DNA of 64,000 nt from Pseudomonas fluorescens Q2-87 (lineage in GTDB: Bacteria; Pseudomonadota; Gammaproteobacteria; Pseudomonadales; Pseudomonadaceae), in contig NZ_CM001558.1 in the NCBI RefSeq assembly GCF_000281895.1, positions 3,724,556 through 3,788,555 of the forward strand, read 5' to 3'. The translations under genes were made by a program, and so were the position numbers. The notes below the pieces were generated by a model. It worked only from the letters and a program-made list of their open reading frames with translations. It had not been told where the DNA came from and ran no database searches. The stretch's first letter is position 1. Each line of letters opens with the position of its first letter. Below, in pieces: positions 16,132 to 25,976 of this stretch.

Positions 16132-16202
16132 GGCACAACTCGGTTTGAGCCTGTGAACCCATGCCAATTGACGCCCCGCCCTCGCCCATGCTCTCCTGTG
16201 CA

Positions 16203-16360
16203 TGGTTTGCGTAGCGGGTTCTGTTAGCTCAAATTCGGATGCCGGAAGTCCATAGCCAAGGCGCTGTGACGAGTCATAGCCCGCTATGGCGAGGAACAGC
16301 AACGCAGGATATGGATTTCTGGCGCCGAAGTTGGGCTAACAGAACCCGCTACACAAACCA
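16203..16360. repeat. 158-bp imperfect palindrome, MITE-like element
   Basis: The left end (TGGTTTGCGTAGCGGGTTCT...) and the complement of the right end (TGGTTTGTGTAGCGGGTTCT...) match over about 51 bases with only a few differences. The centre (CATAGCCCGCTATG) is itself palindromic. The whole unit can fold into one long hairpin. It has no coding capacity. Sharp ends and long terminal inverted repeats suggest a small non-autonomous mobile element, but I see no obvious target-site duplication. It abuts the start of the plus-strand riboswitch. Confidence 0.7.
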
Positions 16361-16362
16361 CT

Positions 16363-16560
16363 TGTTACGGGTGCCCTTCACAGGGTGAAACGGGAAACCG
16401 GTGAATCGTGTGCTTTACTCCAAGGCCACGTCAGTCCGGTGCTGCCCCCGCAACGGTAAGCGAGCGAAGCGTCTGAACCACTGTGTCCCAGGACATGGGA
16501 AGGAGACGCTTGCAGGCCAGGCGCAAGCCCCGCCCCTCGCGAGCCCGGAGACCGGCCCAT
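16363..16560 (+). promoter_or_regulatory. Cobalamin riboswitch upstream of cbtB
   Basis: The region contains GGGAAACCGGTGAATC (about 16391-16406), the core GTGCTGCCCCCGCAACGGT (about 16439-16457) and the B12 box GAGCCCGGAGACCGGCC at 16541-16557. This order and spacing fit the AdoCbl aptamer. It precedes the cobalt-uptake genes cbtB-cbtA and then cobE-cobM, so cobalamin should lower cobalt import and corrin synthesis. Confidence 0.93.
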
Positions 16561-16612
16561 GACTCATGCATCAACAAACCCGCGGTGGGCGGGCGCTGTT
16601 CGAACCCTGGGT

Positions 16613-16640
16613 GTTCATCGCCCGGGTTTTCATTGCGCTC
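16613..16640 (+). terminator. Terminator-like hairpin in the cbtB leader
   Basis: An imperfect stem (AACCCTGGG with GCCCGGGTT) is followed by TTTC, between the riboswitch aptamer and cbtB. It could act as the expression platform of the riboswitch. The T-tract is short, so control at the ribosome site of cbtB remains possible. Confidence 0.4.
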
Positions 16641-16675
16641 CAATCACCCGCTGAACGAGAACAGAGGGAAGCGCC

Positions 16676-16867
16676 ATGTCGACCATCATCAGCAGCACCG
16701 CCCGCTCCACCAGCAGCACCACTACCCTGAGCCAACGCCTGAGTGCGGCGATCCTTGCTTCGATCCTGGGCGCCGGGCTGGTCTATTTCGCTGGTTTCTC
16801 CCATATCGAAGCCGTGCACAACGCCGCCCACGACACCCGTCACAGCGCCGCCTTTCCGTGCCATTGA
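16676..16867 (+). CDS. cbtB: CbtB, cobalt transporter accessory subunit
   Basis: This 63-aa protein has one membrane span (LSAAILASILGAGLVYFAGF) and a histidine-rich C-terminus (HNAAHDTRHSAAFPCH), the signature of CbtB. It works with CbtA in B12-regulated cobalt uptake, and the histidines probably bind Co(II) at the membrane. It is the first gene after the plus-strand riboswitch, and cbtA starts 11 bp further on. Confidence 0.93.
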   Translation: MSTIISSTARSTSSTTTLSQRLSAAILASILGAGLVYFAGFSHIEAVHNAAHDTRHSAAFPCH

Positions 16868-16878
16868 GGCCTGACGAC

Positions 16879-17574
16879 ATGATCAAGCGTATCGCCCGGA
16901 CCGCAGGCTTCAGCGGATTGCTGGCCGCCCTGCTGCTGACCCTGCTGCAAAGTTTCTGGGTATCGCCGCTGATTCTCCAGGCCGAGACCTTTGAGAAGGC
17001 CCCGACGGCCGAAGTCCATGAACACGCCGACGGCGCTGCCCACACCCATGATGCCGAGGCCTGGGAGCCGCAGGACGGCTGGCAGCGCGTGCTGTCCACC
17101 ACGGGCGGCAACCTGGTGGTCGCGGTGGGTTTCGCGCTGATGCTGGCGGGCCTGTACACCTTGCGTGCGCCGACTCGCACCTCCCAAGGCTTGCTCTGGG
17201 GACTGGCCGGTTATGCCACGTTCGTGCTGGCGCCAACCCTTGGTCTTCCACCGGAACTGCCCGGCACCGCCGCGGCGGACCTGGCCCAACGGCAAATGTG
17301 GTGGATCGGTACCGCGGCGTCTACGGCAGTGGGCATCGCCCTGATCGCCTTCGGCAGGCACTGGCTGCTCAAGCTGCTGGGCCTGGCGACATTGCTGGTG
17401 CCCCATGTCATCGGCGCACCACAGCCGGAAGTCCACTCGACGCTCGCCCCCGAAGCCCTTGAAAGTCAGTTCAAGATCGCCTCGCAAGTGACCAACGCCG
17501 CGTTCTGGCTGGCCTTGGGCGTTATCAGCGCCTGGCTGTTCCGCCGTCACGGCCAAACCCATCACGACGCATGA
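16879..17574 (+). CDS. cbtA: CbtA, predicted cobalt transporter membrane subunit
   Basis: This 231-aa protein has about five or six hydrophobic segments and a His-rich loop (EVHEHADGAAHTHDAEAW) after the first span, as in CbtA. It is predicted to carry cobalt across the inner membrane for corrin synthesis. I chose ATG 16879 (MIKRIARTAGFSG). The frame stays open back to 16483, through cbtB and the riboswitch, but that part is not coding. Its stop overlaps the cobE start in ATGA (17571-17574). Confidence 0.92.
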   Translation: MIKRIARTAGFSGLLAALLLTLLQSFWVSPLILQAETFEKAPTAEVHEHADGAAHTHDAEAWEPQDGWQRVLSTTGGNLVVAVGFALMLAGLYTLRAPTRTSQGLLWGLAGYATFVLAPTLGLPPELPGTAAADLAQRQMWWIGTAASTAVGIALIAFGRHWLLKLLGLATLLVPHVIGAPQPEVHSTLAPEALESQFKIASQVTNAAFWLALGVISAWLFRRHGQTHHDA

Positions 17575-17975
17575 GCATCGGCCCAATGCTGGTGGCCGGC
17601 CTGGGCTGCCAGCGCGGCAGTCCGGTCAGTGCGCTGCGGGCATTGCTCGACCAAACGCTGCTGGCCCATGGCATTGCGCTGGCGCAGGTGCAGGCCCTGG
17701 CCAGTATCGACCTCAAGCGTGACGAACCGGCCCTGCTGGAATTGGCCAGCCAACTGGCACTGCCGCTGATTTGTTTCAGTGTCGAGCAGTTGAGTGCCTA
17801 TCAAGAGCGCCTCAGTCACCGCTCCGAGATCGCCTTCCAGCGCACCGGCTGCCATGGCATCGCCGAAAGCGCCTCCCTGGCCCTGGCCGATCAGATGGGC
17901 GCGATGCCCGCAACGTTGCTGGTTACTCGACAGAAAGCCCTTAAGGTGACGCTGGCATTGGCGCAAGTCTGGTAA
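17571..17975 (+). CDS. cobE: CobE, cobalamin biosynthesis protein (CbiG C-terminal-like)
   Basis: This 134-aa protein has the CobE/GbiG pattern: LVAGLGCQRGSPVSALRALL at the N-terminus, ASIDLKRDEPAL in the middle and CHGIAESASLALA near residue 98. CobE is needed in the aerobic pathway, and its CbiG relative opens the lactone in the anaerobic pathway. It is translationally coupled to cbtA by a 4-bp overlap and lies 78 bp before cobM. Confidence 0.9.
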   Translation: MSIGPMLVAGLGCQRGSPVSALRALLDQTLLAHGIALAQVQALASIDLKRDEPALLELASQLALPLICFSVEQLSAYQERLSHRSEIAFQRTGCHGIAESASLALADQMGAMPATLLVTRQKALKVTLALAQVW

Positions 17976-18053
17976 TTCCCGATAATTCGTCCCTCAGGAT
18001 CATGAGCGCTGTTCATTTGAACGATGCTCAATCACCCGCTACAGGAACCGGTC

Positions 18054-18800
18054 ATGACCGTTTACTTCATCGGCGCCGGCCCCGGCGACCCGGAACTGAT
18101 TACCGTCAAAGGCCAGCGGCTGATTCGCAGCTGCTCGGTGATTATCTACGCCGGCTCCCTGGTGCCGGCTGCCGTGCTTGAGGGCCATTGCGCTGAACAG
18201 GTGATCAACAGCGCCGAGCTGCACCTGGAACAAATTATCGAATTGATCAATAACGCGCATCGCAAAGGCCTGGACGTGGCCCGGGTGCATTCCGGCGACC
18301 CGAGCCTGTACGGCGCCATCGGCGAGCAGATTCGTTGCCTGCGGGAGCTGGATATCCCTTTCGAGATCATCCCGGGCGTGACCGCAACCTCAGCCTGCGC
18401 CGCCCTGCTCGGTGCGGAATTGACCCTGCCGGACATTTCCCAAAGCCTGATCCTCACCCGCTACGCCGACAAGACTGCGATGCCCGTCGGAGAAGAACTG
18501 AACAGTCTGGCGCAACATGGGGCGACCATGGCGATTCACCTGGGGGTCAATCATCTTGAAAAAATCGTCGATGAATTGCTGCCCCACTACGGCGTGGATT
18601 GTCCGATTGCAGTGATTCACCGGGCGACATGGCCCGATCAGGATTGGGTGATGGGAACGCTGGCTGATATTGCCGCGAAGGTACAGGTCAAGGGGTTTCG
18701 CCGAACGGCGTTGATCCTGGTGGGGCGTGTACTGGGTAATGATGTATTCAGCGAATCATCGCTGTACCGAGCCGGGCATGCGCATCTCTACAGACCCTGA
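18054..18800 (+). CDS. cobM: CobM, precorrin-4 C11-methyltransferase
   Basis: This 248-aa SAM-dependent tetrapyrrole methylase has the N-terminal GAGPGDPELITVKG motif, VARVHSGDPSLYGAIGEQ and the PGVTATSACAALLGAELTLP block typical of CobM. It methylates C-11 of precorrin-4 to give precorrin-5. ATG 18054 has an AGGAA site. An upstream in-frame ATG at 18024 would add ten residues that are not family-like. It is the last gene of the plus-strand B12 arm. Confidence 0.95.
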   Translation: MTVYFIGAGPGDPELITVKGQRLIRSCSVIIYAGSLVPAAVLEGHCAEQVINSAELHLEQIIELINNAHRKGLDVARVHSGDPSLYGAIGEQIRCLRELDIPFEIIPGVTATSACAALLGAELTLPDISQSLILTRYADKTAMPVGEELNSLAQHGATMAIHLGVNHLEKIVDELLPHYGVDCPIAVIHRATWPDQDWVMGTLADIAAKVQVKGFRRTALILVGRVLGNDVFSESSLYRAGHAHLYRP

Positions 18801-18827
18801 CTCGATCTGACGGATGCTCAAGTAATT

Positions 18828-18955
18828 GTGGCGAGGGAGCTTGCTCCCGCTGGTCCGCAAAGCGGACCCCCAGCAACCCACGCGCTCATCACGAAAAGCA
18901 CATCGGTTGCCTTGCGATTGCTTCGCAATCGAGCGGGAGCAAGCTCCCTCGCCAC
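18828..18955. repeat. REP doublet of the GTGGCGAGGGAGCTTGCTCC family
   Basis: Inverted REP copies at the two ends enclose about 80 bases with further inverted repeats (GCGATTGCTTCGCAATCG). The unit separates the convergent cobM and nfuA genes and may end both transcripts. Confidence 0.85.
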
Positions 18956-18967
18956 AGCGAACACCTA

Positions 18968-19609
<642 letters not shown>

Positions 19610-19624
19610 CTAGTATTTTTGTCG

Positions 19625-19668
19625 GGAAAGCAGCCGACGGCGGCGCAGGGTCGCCGCCGGACTTTCCG
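19625..19668 (-). terminator. Possible terminator after cti
   Basis: An imperfect hairpin with a strong CGGCGGCG/CGCCGCCG core and GGAAAG/CTTTCC outer arms directly follows the cti stop. The T content after it is modest, so the call is tentative. Confidence 0.35.
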
Positions 19669-19669
19669 A

Positions 19670-21961
19670 TCAGAGGTTCTGATAACGATTCATATCCAGC
19701 ACACCGGCTTCCAGCGGCTCTGTCTCCCGGATGTACTGGCTCAGATCATGAAAGTACTGCCAGAACTGCGGATGGCTGCGACGAATCCCCCAACGCTCGA
19801 CAATCCGCTCGAACGCCGGCGCATCCTGAGCGCTCTCCATGGCATCGACGAACGCCGGCACTTGCCCCGCCGCAATATTGAAAATGAAATTGGGGTAGCT
19901 GCTGAGCACGCCCGGGTAGACCGTCAGAGTGTCCAGCCCCGGCTGGTAGCGCATTTCCTCGCCCAGCAGGAACGCCACGTTGCTGTGGGCACGGTTGCGC
20001 AGCAGGCTATAGATTTCACGGTGGCCGCCGGCAGTCTCGACGCGCAGCAGGGTCGCTTCCGGCAGTTGGTCGATCACCTTGAGCCCCGCCGCCGGACGCG
20101 ACACCAGGCGACTGAGGGCCTGCTCGGCGTTTTGCAGCATCGGATCGATGTTGGGCCGCGAACAATAAGCACCGTCGCAGCGGTTGATCGGATCCGGGCG
20201 CGCATTCAAGTCGCCATAACGGGCCAGCAATTGCTGGGCGAAATCACGCTTGGGGTCGTGTTCGTCAAGCTTGAGCGCGGTCGGCTTGTCATCGTCGATG
20301 GCCTCGTAGTCGAGCCACATTTTCACTTTGCCGCCGGCCTGGTACCAGTCGTCGAGGTAGCCTTCCCGGGAGTCGGCGGGCATCAGGCGCAGGAAGTTCT
20401 GCTCGGCACCGTTGCGGATCAAATCGAAATACAACCGGGTCTGCGCTTGGTGGGACACGTTGCCGAACACATCGAAGTTCACCGCCAATTGATAATAAGT
20501 ACGCTCCAACAGTGGAAAATCGAACAACCACATCGTTTGCGGCACCTCTCCGATCAGGCCTTTGGTCACCGAGGCGCTATCGAAATGCCGGAAGATGCTC
20601 AGCAGCGCATTGTCGTTACCAGCCCATAGCGTCGACCAACTGGGGGCCGGCGCATCGGCATAGCTGTCGCGGCGCAAGGCTTCGTATGCGTTGCGCTTGT
20701 CCCGATAATCGAGCCACAGGCTGACAACGCTGCCCACATCATCGTTCTGCCCCGGCATCGCCAGCAGCGGCGTGGCCTGGCCTCGGTAGTTCGGGTCGGT
20801 GATGTACAGATCGTGTTCCGGGGCCTGGAACAGCGCCCAGAAGTTGTCGCGGATCACGTCCGTGGCGATCTGGCCCCGGCACACCGGCCCTCGGATGAAG
20901 GTGCGCACGAAATACTCGGCATTGTCGAGCATGAACTGGTAGCGGGCCTGGGCCGGGATCGCTTCGAAGGTGGAGAACGGGTTCGCTCGCCGCTCCGGCC
21001 CGTAGCCTGGCAATGCATCGACCTGCCAGTTGCCGCTGTAGAACAGGCTCTTGATCCGCGCCATCTTGGCCGCGCTCAAGCCGTAAGTGATGTGGGTCTT
21101 GTGCACAATCACTCCTTGTACCGGCCACAGCCGATAATAGATGCGCGTGCCAGGGTCGTCGTTGGGGCGGCGGGTATTGATCAGGTCGATGGGCTGGCCA
21201 GTGGGCGTGCGCGAACGCACCCACTGGAAAAAATGTCCTGGCTCGCCGTCCTTGAAATAGATATGGGCCAGGAACCAATGCTCGAATAACCAGCGGCCCA
21301 CCAGGCTCTGCCGGGCACCCGGCGCATTAAGCAGGTTTTCCCATTGCACCACTTGCAAGGCTTCGGCGGCGCTCGGGGCCAGGGCTTGCTGATCGATGGG
21401 GGCGCCTGCAGCCAGCCAGCGCTGGAGGGTCTGATATTGCTGATCGGTTAGGCCCGTGACAGCCAGGGGCATGCCTTCTTTCGGGTGCACCACAGCGTAC
21501 TCATCGAATTGCCCTGGCATTGGGCAACTGTTGTCACGGTTGAGCCCAAGCATGATGTCTTCCGGCAACTTGGCGTTGGGCTGCAGCGGCGCACGGTGTC
21601 CGAGTTCCAACATCCGCGCCATCAATGCCGCCTGGCTGCCTTGGGCGTCGAGCACCGAATAGAAGCCCTTCTGTTGCCAGGCGCGCTGACCGGTGGCGTC
21701 GTAGAACAAGCGGGTCGGAGCGGCCGCCTCGCGCCGCTCGCCGTCATACACCGAGAGCTTGCTCGCGCCCCGCGCCACACCTTCACCGCTGCCCAGGTTC
21801 AGTTGGCAGGCAGAGTCGTAGCAGGCATGGCACGCCACGCATTTTTCCGTGAAGATCGGCTGAATGTCGCGGGTATAGGAAATCGCCGGAGTGGAATTCC
21901 CGGCGGCTGCGCTAAAAGACAACGACAGCAGGAGACTGCCGAATAAGACGCGGTACGGCAT
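19670..21961 (-). CDS. cti: Cti, fatty acid cis/trans isomerase
   Basis: This 763-aa periplasmic protein has a signal peptide ([20 protein letters not shown]) and a cytochrome-c-type heme site CVACH at residues 41-45, as in Pseudomonas Cti. It converts cis-unsaturated membrane lipid acyl chains to trans, which stiffens the membrane under solvent, heat or metal stress. ATG 21961 gives a clean signal peptide. The frame is open to 22039, but the extra 26 residues lack family features. It is divergent from metH, so the roughly 155-bp gap should hold both promoters. Confidence 0.95.
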   Translation of the reverse strand: MPYRVLFGSLLLSLSFSAAAGNSTPAISYTRDIQPIFTEKCVACHACYDSACQLNLGSGEGVARGASKLSVYDGERREAAAPTRLFYDATGQRAWQQKGFYSVLDAQGSQAALMARMLELGHRAPLQPNAKLPEDIMLGLNRDNSCPMPGQFDEYAVVHPKEGMPLAVTGLTDQQYQTLQRWLAAGAPIDQQALAPSAAEALQVVQWENLLNAPGARQSLVGRWLFEHWFLAHIYFKDGEPGHFFQWVRSRTPTGQPIDLINTRRPNDDPGTRIYYRLWPVQGVIVHKTHITYGLSAAKMARIKSLFYSGNWQVDALPGYGPERRANPFSTFEAIPAQARYQFMLDNAEYFVRTFIRGPVCRGQIATDVIRDNFWALFQAPEHDLYITDPNYRGQATPLLAMPGQNDDVGSVVSLWLDYRDKRNAYEALRRDSYADAPAPSWSTLWAGNDNALLSIFRHFDSASVTKGLIGEVPQTMWLFDFPLLERTYYQLAVNFDVFGNVSHQAQTRLYFDLIRNGAEQNFLRLMPADSREGYLDDWYQAGGKVKMWLDYEAIDDDKPTALKLDEHDPKRDFAQQLLARYGDLNARPDPINRCDGAYCSRPNIDPMLQNAEQALSRLVSRPAAGLKVIDQLPEATLLRVETAGGHREIYSLLRNRAHSNVAFLLGEEMRYQPGLDTLTVYPGVLSSYPNFIFNIAAGQVPAFVDAMESAQDAPAFERIVERWGIRRSHPQFWQYFHDLSQYIRETEPLEAGVLDMNRYQNL

Positions 21962-22116
21962 GTCTCGGGTTCCAGAGCGATAATCCGGCGATTCTACCGG
22001 GCCAGCATCGCCTTGCAAACATGAGCGATATTCATGCAAAAGGCAGTCATGATCAAATCCCGCACAGGTTTGTTATCATCCCGGCTTTCGTAACAGTCTT
22101 TTTTCCAGGTAGTCCT

Positions 22117-25100
22117 ATGTCCGATCGCAGCGCTCGCCTTTATCTCCTGCAGCAAGCCCTCAAGGAACGCATCCTGATTCTCGACGGCGGCATGGGCACG
22201 ATGATCCAGAGCTACAAGCTGGAGGAACAGGACTATCGCGGCAAGCGTTTTGCCGACTGGCCGAGCGACGTCAAGGGCAACAACGACTTGCTGGTGCTCA
22301 GCCGCCCCGACGTGATCGGCGCCATCGAAAAAGCCTACCTGGATGCCGGCGCGGACATCCTGGAAACCAACACTTTCAACGCCACCCAAGTGTCCCAGGC
22401 CGACTACGGTATGCAGGGCCTGGCCTACGAGCTGAACCTGGAAGGCGCGCGCCTGGCCCGCAAGGTGGCCGACGCCAAGACCCTGGAAACTCCGGACAAG
22501 CCACGTTTCGTCGCCGGCGTGCTCGGCCCGACCAGCCGTACCTGCTCGCTGTCGCCCGACGTGAACAACCCTGGCTACCGCAACGTGACCTTCGATGAAC
22601 TGGTGGAGAACTACACCGAGGCCACCCAGGGCCTGATCGAAGGGGGCGCCGACCTGATCCTGATCGAAACCATTTTCGACACTTTGAACGCCAAGGCAGC
22701 GATCTTCGCCGTGCAAGGTGTCTACGAAGAGCTGGGCGTCGAGCTGCCGATCATGATCTCCGGGACCATCACCGATGCCTCCGGCCGCACCCTCTCCGGC
22801 CAGACCACCGAAGCCTTCTGGAACTCCGTGGCCCACGCCAAGCCCATCTCCGTGGGCCTGAACTGTGCCCTCGGCGCCAGCGAGTTGCGCCCGTACCTGG
22901 AAGAACTGTCGAACAAGGCCAGCACCCATGTCTCGGCGCACCCGAACGCGGGCCTGCCCAATGAATTCGGCGAATATGACGAATTGCCGGCCGATACCGC
23001 GAAAGTCATCGAGGAATTCGCCCAGAGCGGTTTCCTGAACATCGTGGGCGGTTGCTGCGGCACCACCCCGGCGCACATCGAAGCCATCGCCAAGGCCGTG
23101 GCCGGCTACGCACCGCGCCAGATCCCGGAAATCCCCCGGGCTTGCCGCCTGTCGGGCCTGGAGCCGTTCACCATCGACCGCAGTTCGTTGTTCGTCAACG
23201 TCGGCGAGCGGACCAACATCACCGGCTCCGCCAAATTCGCCCGACTGATCCGCGAAGACAACTACACCGAAGCCCTGGAAGTGGCCCTGCAACAGGTCGA
23301 GGCCGGCGCCCAGGTGATCGACATCAACATGGACGAAGGCATGCTCGATTCGAAGAAGGCCATGGTGACCTTCCTCAATCTGATCGCCGGCGAACCGGAC
23401 ATCTCCCGCGTGCCGATCATGATCGACTCCTCGAAATGGGAAGTGATCGAAGCCGGTCTCAAGTGCATCCAGGGCAAGGGCATCGTCAACTCCATCAGCA
23501 TGAAGGAGGGCGTCGAGCAGTTCATCCATCACGCCAAGTTGTGCAAACGCTACGGCGCCGCCGTGGTGGTGATGGCCTTCGATGAAGCCGGCCAGGCCGA
23601 CACCGAAGCGCGCAAGAAAGAAATCTGCAAGCGCTCCTACGACATTCTGGTCAACGAAGTCGGCTTCCCGCCGGAAGACATTATCTTCGACCCGAACATC
23701 TTCGCCGTCGCCACCGGCATCGAAGAGCACAACAACTACGCGGTGGACTTCATCAACGCCTGCGCCTATATCCGCGACGAGCTGCCCTATGCGTTGACGT
23801 CGGGCGGCGTGTCCAACGTGTCCTTCTCGTTCCGTGGCAACAACCCAGTGCGCGAGGCGATTCACTCGGTATTCCTGCTGTATGCGATTCGCGCGGGCCT
23901 GACCATGGGCATCGTCAACGCCGGCCAGCTGGAGATCTACGACCAGATCCCGGCGGAACTGCGCGACGCCGTGGAAGACGTGATCCTCAATCGCACCCCC
24001 GAAGGCACCGACGCCCTCCTCGCCATCGCCGACAAGTACAAGGGCGATGGCAGCGTCAAGGAAGCGGAAACCGAGGAATGGCGCGGCTGGGAAGTCAACA
24101 AGCGCCTGGAACATGCGCTGGTCAAGGGCATCACCACCCACATCGTCGAAGACACCGAGGAGTCGCGCCAGTCCTTCGCTCGCCCGATCGAAGTCATCGA
24201 AGGCCCGCTGATGGCCGGCATGAACATCGTTGGCGACCTGTTCGGCGCCGGCAAGATGTTCCTGCCCCAGGTGGTGAAATCCGCGCGGGTGATGAAGCAG
24301 GCCGTGGCCCACCTGATCCCGTTCATCGAGGCGGAAAAAGGCGACAAGCCGGAGGCCAAGGGCAAGATCCTGATGGCCACGGTCAAGGGCGATGTCCATG
24401 ACATCGGCAAGAATATCGTTGGCGTGGTGTTGGGTTGCAACGGCTACGACATCGTCGACCTGGGCGTGATGGTGCCGGCGGAGAAGATCCTGCAGGTGGC
24501 CAAGGAGCAGAAGTGCGACATCATCGGCCTGTCCGGCCTGATCACCCCGTCCCTGGATGAGATGGTGCACGTGGCGCGCGAAATGCAGCGTCAGGATTTC
24601 CACCTGCCGTTGATGATCGGTGGCGCGACGACCTCCAAGGCCCACACGGCGGTAAAAATCGAACCCAAGTACAGCAATGACGCCGTCATCTATGTCACCG
24701 ACGCCTCCCGCGCCGTGGGCGTGGCCACGCAATTGCTGTCCAAGGAGCTCAAGCCGGCGTTCGTCGAGAAAACCCGCCTGGACTACATCGACGTGCGCGA
24801 GCGCACCTCCAATCGCAGCGCCCGCACCGAACGCCTGAGCTACGCCGCCGCCGTCGCCAAGAAACCGCAGTTCGACTGGAGCAGCTACCAGCCGGTCAAA
24901 CCAACCTTCACCGGCGCACGGGTGCTGGACGACATCGACCTCAACGTCCTGGCCGAATACATCGACTGGACGCCGTTCTTCATTTCCTGGGACCTGGCCG
25001 GCAAATACCCGCGCATCCTCACCGACGAAGTGGTCGGCGAAGCCGCCACCGCGCTGTACGCCGATGCCCGGGCCATGCTGCGCAAGCTGATCGACGAAAA

Positions 25101-25827
25101 ACTCATCAGCGCCCGCGCCGTGTTCGGCTTCTGGCCGGCCAACCAGGTGCATGACGACGACCTGGAAGTCTACGGCGAAGACGGCAAACCGCTGGCGCGC
25201 CTGCATCACCTGCGCCAGCAGATCATCAAGACCGACGGCAAGCCGAACTTCTCCCTGGCCGACTTCGTCGCACCCAAGGACAGCGGCGTGACCGACTACG
25301 TCGGTGGTTTCATCACCACCGCCGGCATTGGCGCCGAAGAAGTGGCCAAGGCCTACCAGGAAGCCGGCGACGACTACAACTCGATCATGGTCAAGGCCTT
25401 GGCCGACCGCCTCGCCGAGGCTTGCGCCGAATGGCTGCACCAGCAGGTGCGCAAGAACTATTGGGGCTACGCCCAGGACGAGAGCCTCGACAACGAAGCG
25501 CTGATCAAGGAGCAATACACCGGCATCCGCCCCGCTCCCGGCTACCCGGCCTGCCCGGACCACACCGAGAAAGCCACCCTGTTCCGCCTGCTCGACCCCG
25601 AGGCCAGCGAACTGAAGGCCGGACGCAGCGGCGTGTTCCTCACCGAACACTACGCCATGTTCCCGGCGGCAGCGGTCAGCGGCTGGTACTTCGCCCATCC
25701 CCAGGCGCAGTACTTCGCCGTGGGCAAGATCGACAAGGATCAGGTCCAGAGCTATACGGCGCGTAAAGGCCAGGAGTTGAGTGTGACGGAGCGTTGGTTG
25801 TCGCCGAATTTGGGGTATGACAACTAA
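22117..25827 (+). CDS. metH: MetH, cobalamin-dependent methionine synthase
   Basis: This 1236-aa modular enzyme transfers the methyl group of 5-methyltetrahydrofolate to homocysteine. In order it has a homocysteine domain with the zinc cysteines (GGCCGTTP at about 310-317), a folate domain ([16 protein letters not shown]), the cap/B12 domain with DVHDIGKN at 759-766 (His761 is the cobalt ligand) and a C-terminal SAM-dependent reactivation domain ([23 protein letters not shown]). I chose ATG 22117 ([13 protein letters not shown]). The frame is open upstream to 22021 but that part overlaps the divergent cti promoter side. No B12 riboswitch is visible before it. Confidence 0.97.
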   Translation: MSDRSARLYLLQQALKERILILDGGMGTMIQSYKLEEQDYRGKRFADWPSDVKGNNDLLVLSRPDVIGAIEKAYLDAGADILETNTFNATQVSQADYGMQGLAYELNLEGARLARKVADAKTLETPDKPRFVAGVLGPTSRTCSLSPDVNNPGYRNVTFDELVENYTEATQGLIEGGADLILIETIFDTLNAKAAIFAVQGVYEELGVELPIMISGTITDASGRTLSGQTTEAFWNSVAHAKPISVGLNCALGASELRPYLEELSNKASTHVSAHPNAGLPNEFGEYDELPADTAKVIEEFAQSGFLNIVGGCCGTTPAHIEAIAKAVAGYAPRQIPEIPRACRLSGLEPFTIDRSSLFVNVGERTNITGSAKFARLIREDNYTEALEVALQQVEAGAQVIDINMDEGMLDSKKAMVTFLNLIAGEPDISRVPIMIDSSKWEVIEAGLKCIQGKGIVNSISMKEGVEQFIHHAKLCKRYGAAVVVMAFDEAGQADTEARKKEICKRSYDILVNEVGFPPEDIIFDPNIFAVATGIEEHNNYAVDFINACAYIRDELPYALTSGGVSNVSFSFRGNNPVREAIHSVFLLYAIRAGLTMGIVNAGQLEIYDQIPAELRDAVEDVILNRTPEGTDALLAIADKYKGDGSVKEAETEEWRGWEVNKRLEHALVKGITTHIVEDTEESRQSFARPIEVIEGPLMAGMNIVGDLFGAGKMFLPQVVKSARVMKQAVAHLIPFIEAEKGDKPEAKGKILMATVKGDVHDIGKNIVGVVLGCNGYDIVDLGVMVPAEKILQVAKEQKCDIIGLSGLITPSLDEMVHVAREMQRQDFHLPLMIGGATTSKAHTAVKIEPKYSNDAVIYVTDASRAVGVATQLLSKELKPAFVEKTRLDYIDVRERTSNRSARTERLSYAAAVAKKPQFDWSSYQPVKPTFTGARVLDDIDLNVLAEYIDWTPFFISWDLAGKYPRILTDEVVGEAATALYADARAMLRKLIDEKLISARAVFGFWPANQVHDDDLEVYGEDGKPLARLHHLRQQIIKTDGKPNFSLADFVAPKDSGVTDYVGGFITTAGIGAEEVAKAYQEAGDDYNSIMVKALADRLAEACAEWLHQQVRKNYWGYAQDESLDNEALIKEQYTGIRPAPGYPACPDHTEKATLFRLLDPEASELKAGRSGVFLTEHYAMFPAAAVSGWYFAHPQAQYFAVGKIDKDQVQSYTARKGQELSVTERWLSPNLGYDN

Positions 25828-25834
25828 GAACTAA

Positions 25835-25922
25835 GTCGGTGGCGATTGATGATGCTCTTCATATATATAGCGGTGTACATGAAGAGCGTCGTGAAAGCGG
25901 CGACAGGGCACAAGCCACCGAC
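25835..25922. other. Nested hairpin element downstream of metH
   Basis: An outer 9-bp inverted repeat (GTCGGTGGC, 25835-25843, with GCCACCGAC, 25914-25922) encloses an inner 9-bp repeat (GCTCTTCAT, 25854-25862, with ATGAAGAGC, 25879-25887). It lies 7 bases after the metH stop. No T-tract follows, so a simple intrinsic terminator is unlikely. It could be a small structured RNA, an mRNA-end stabiliser or a repeat unit. Confidence 0.5.
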
Positions 25923-25976
25923 ATTTGGCTGACTTCGCGAGGGCGTTAGTAATTATCCGCCACGTCTAACACAAAG

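Noticed and set aside
21994..25698. A 1234-codon open frame on the minus strand opposite metH
   Set aside because: It mirrors metH codon for codon, has low-complexity His/Gly/Val-rich composition and no domain. Long antisense frames are common opposite high-GC genes.
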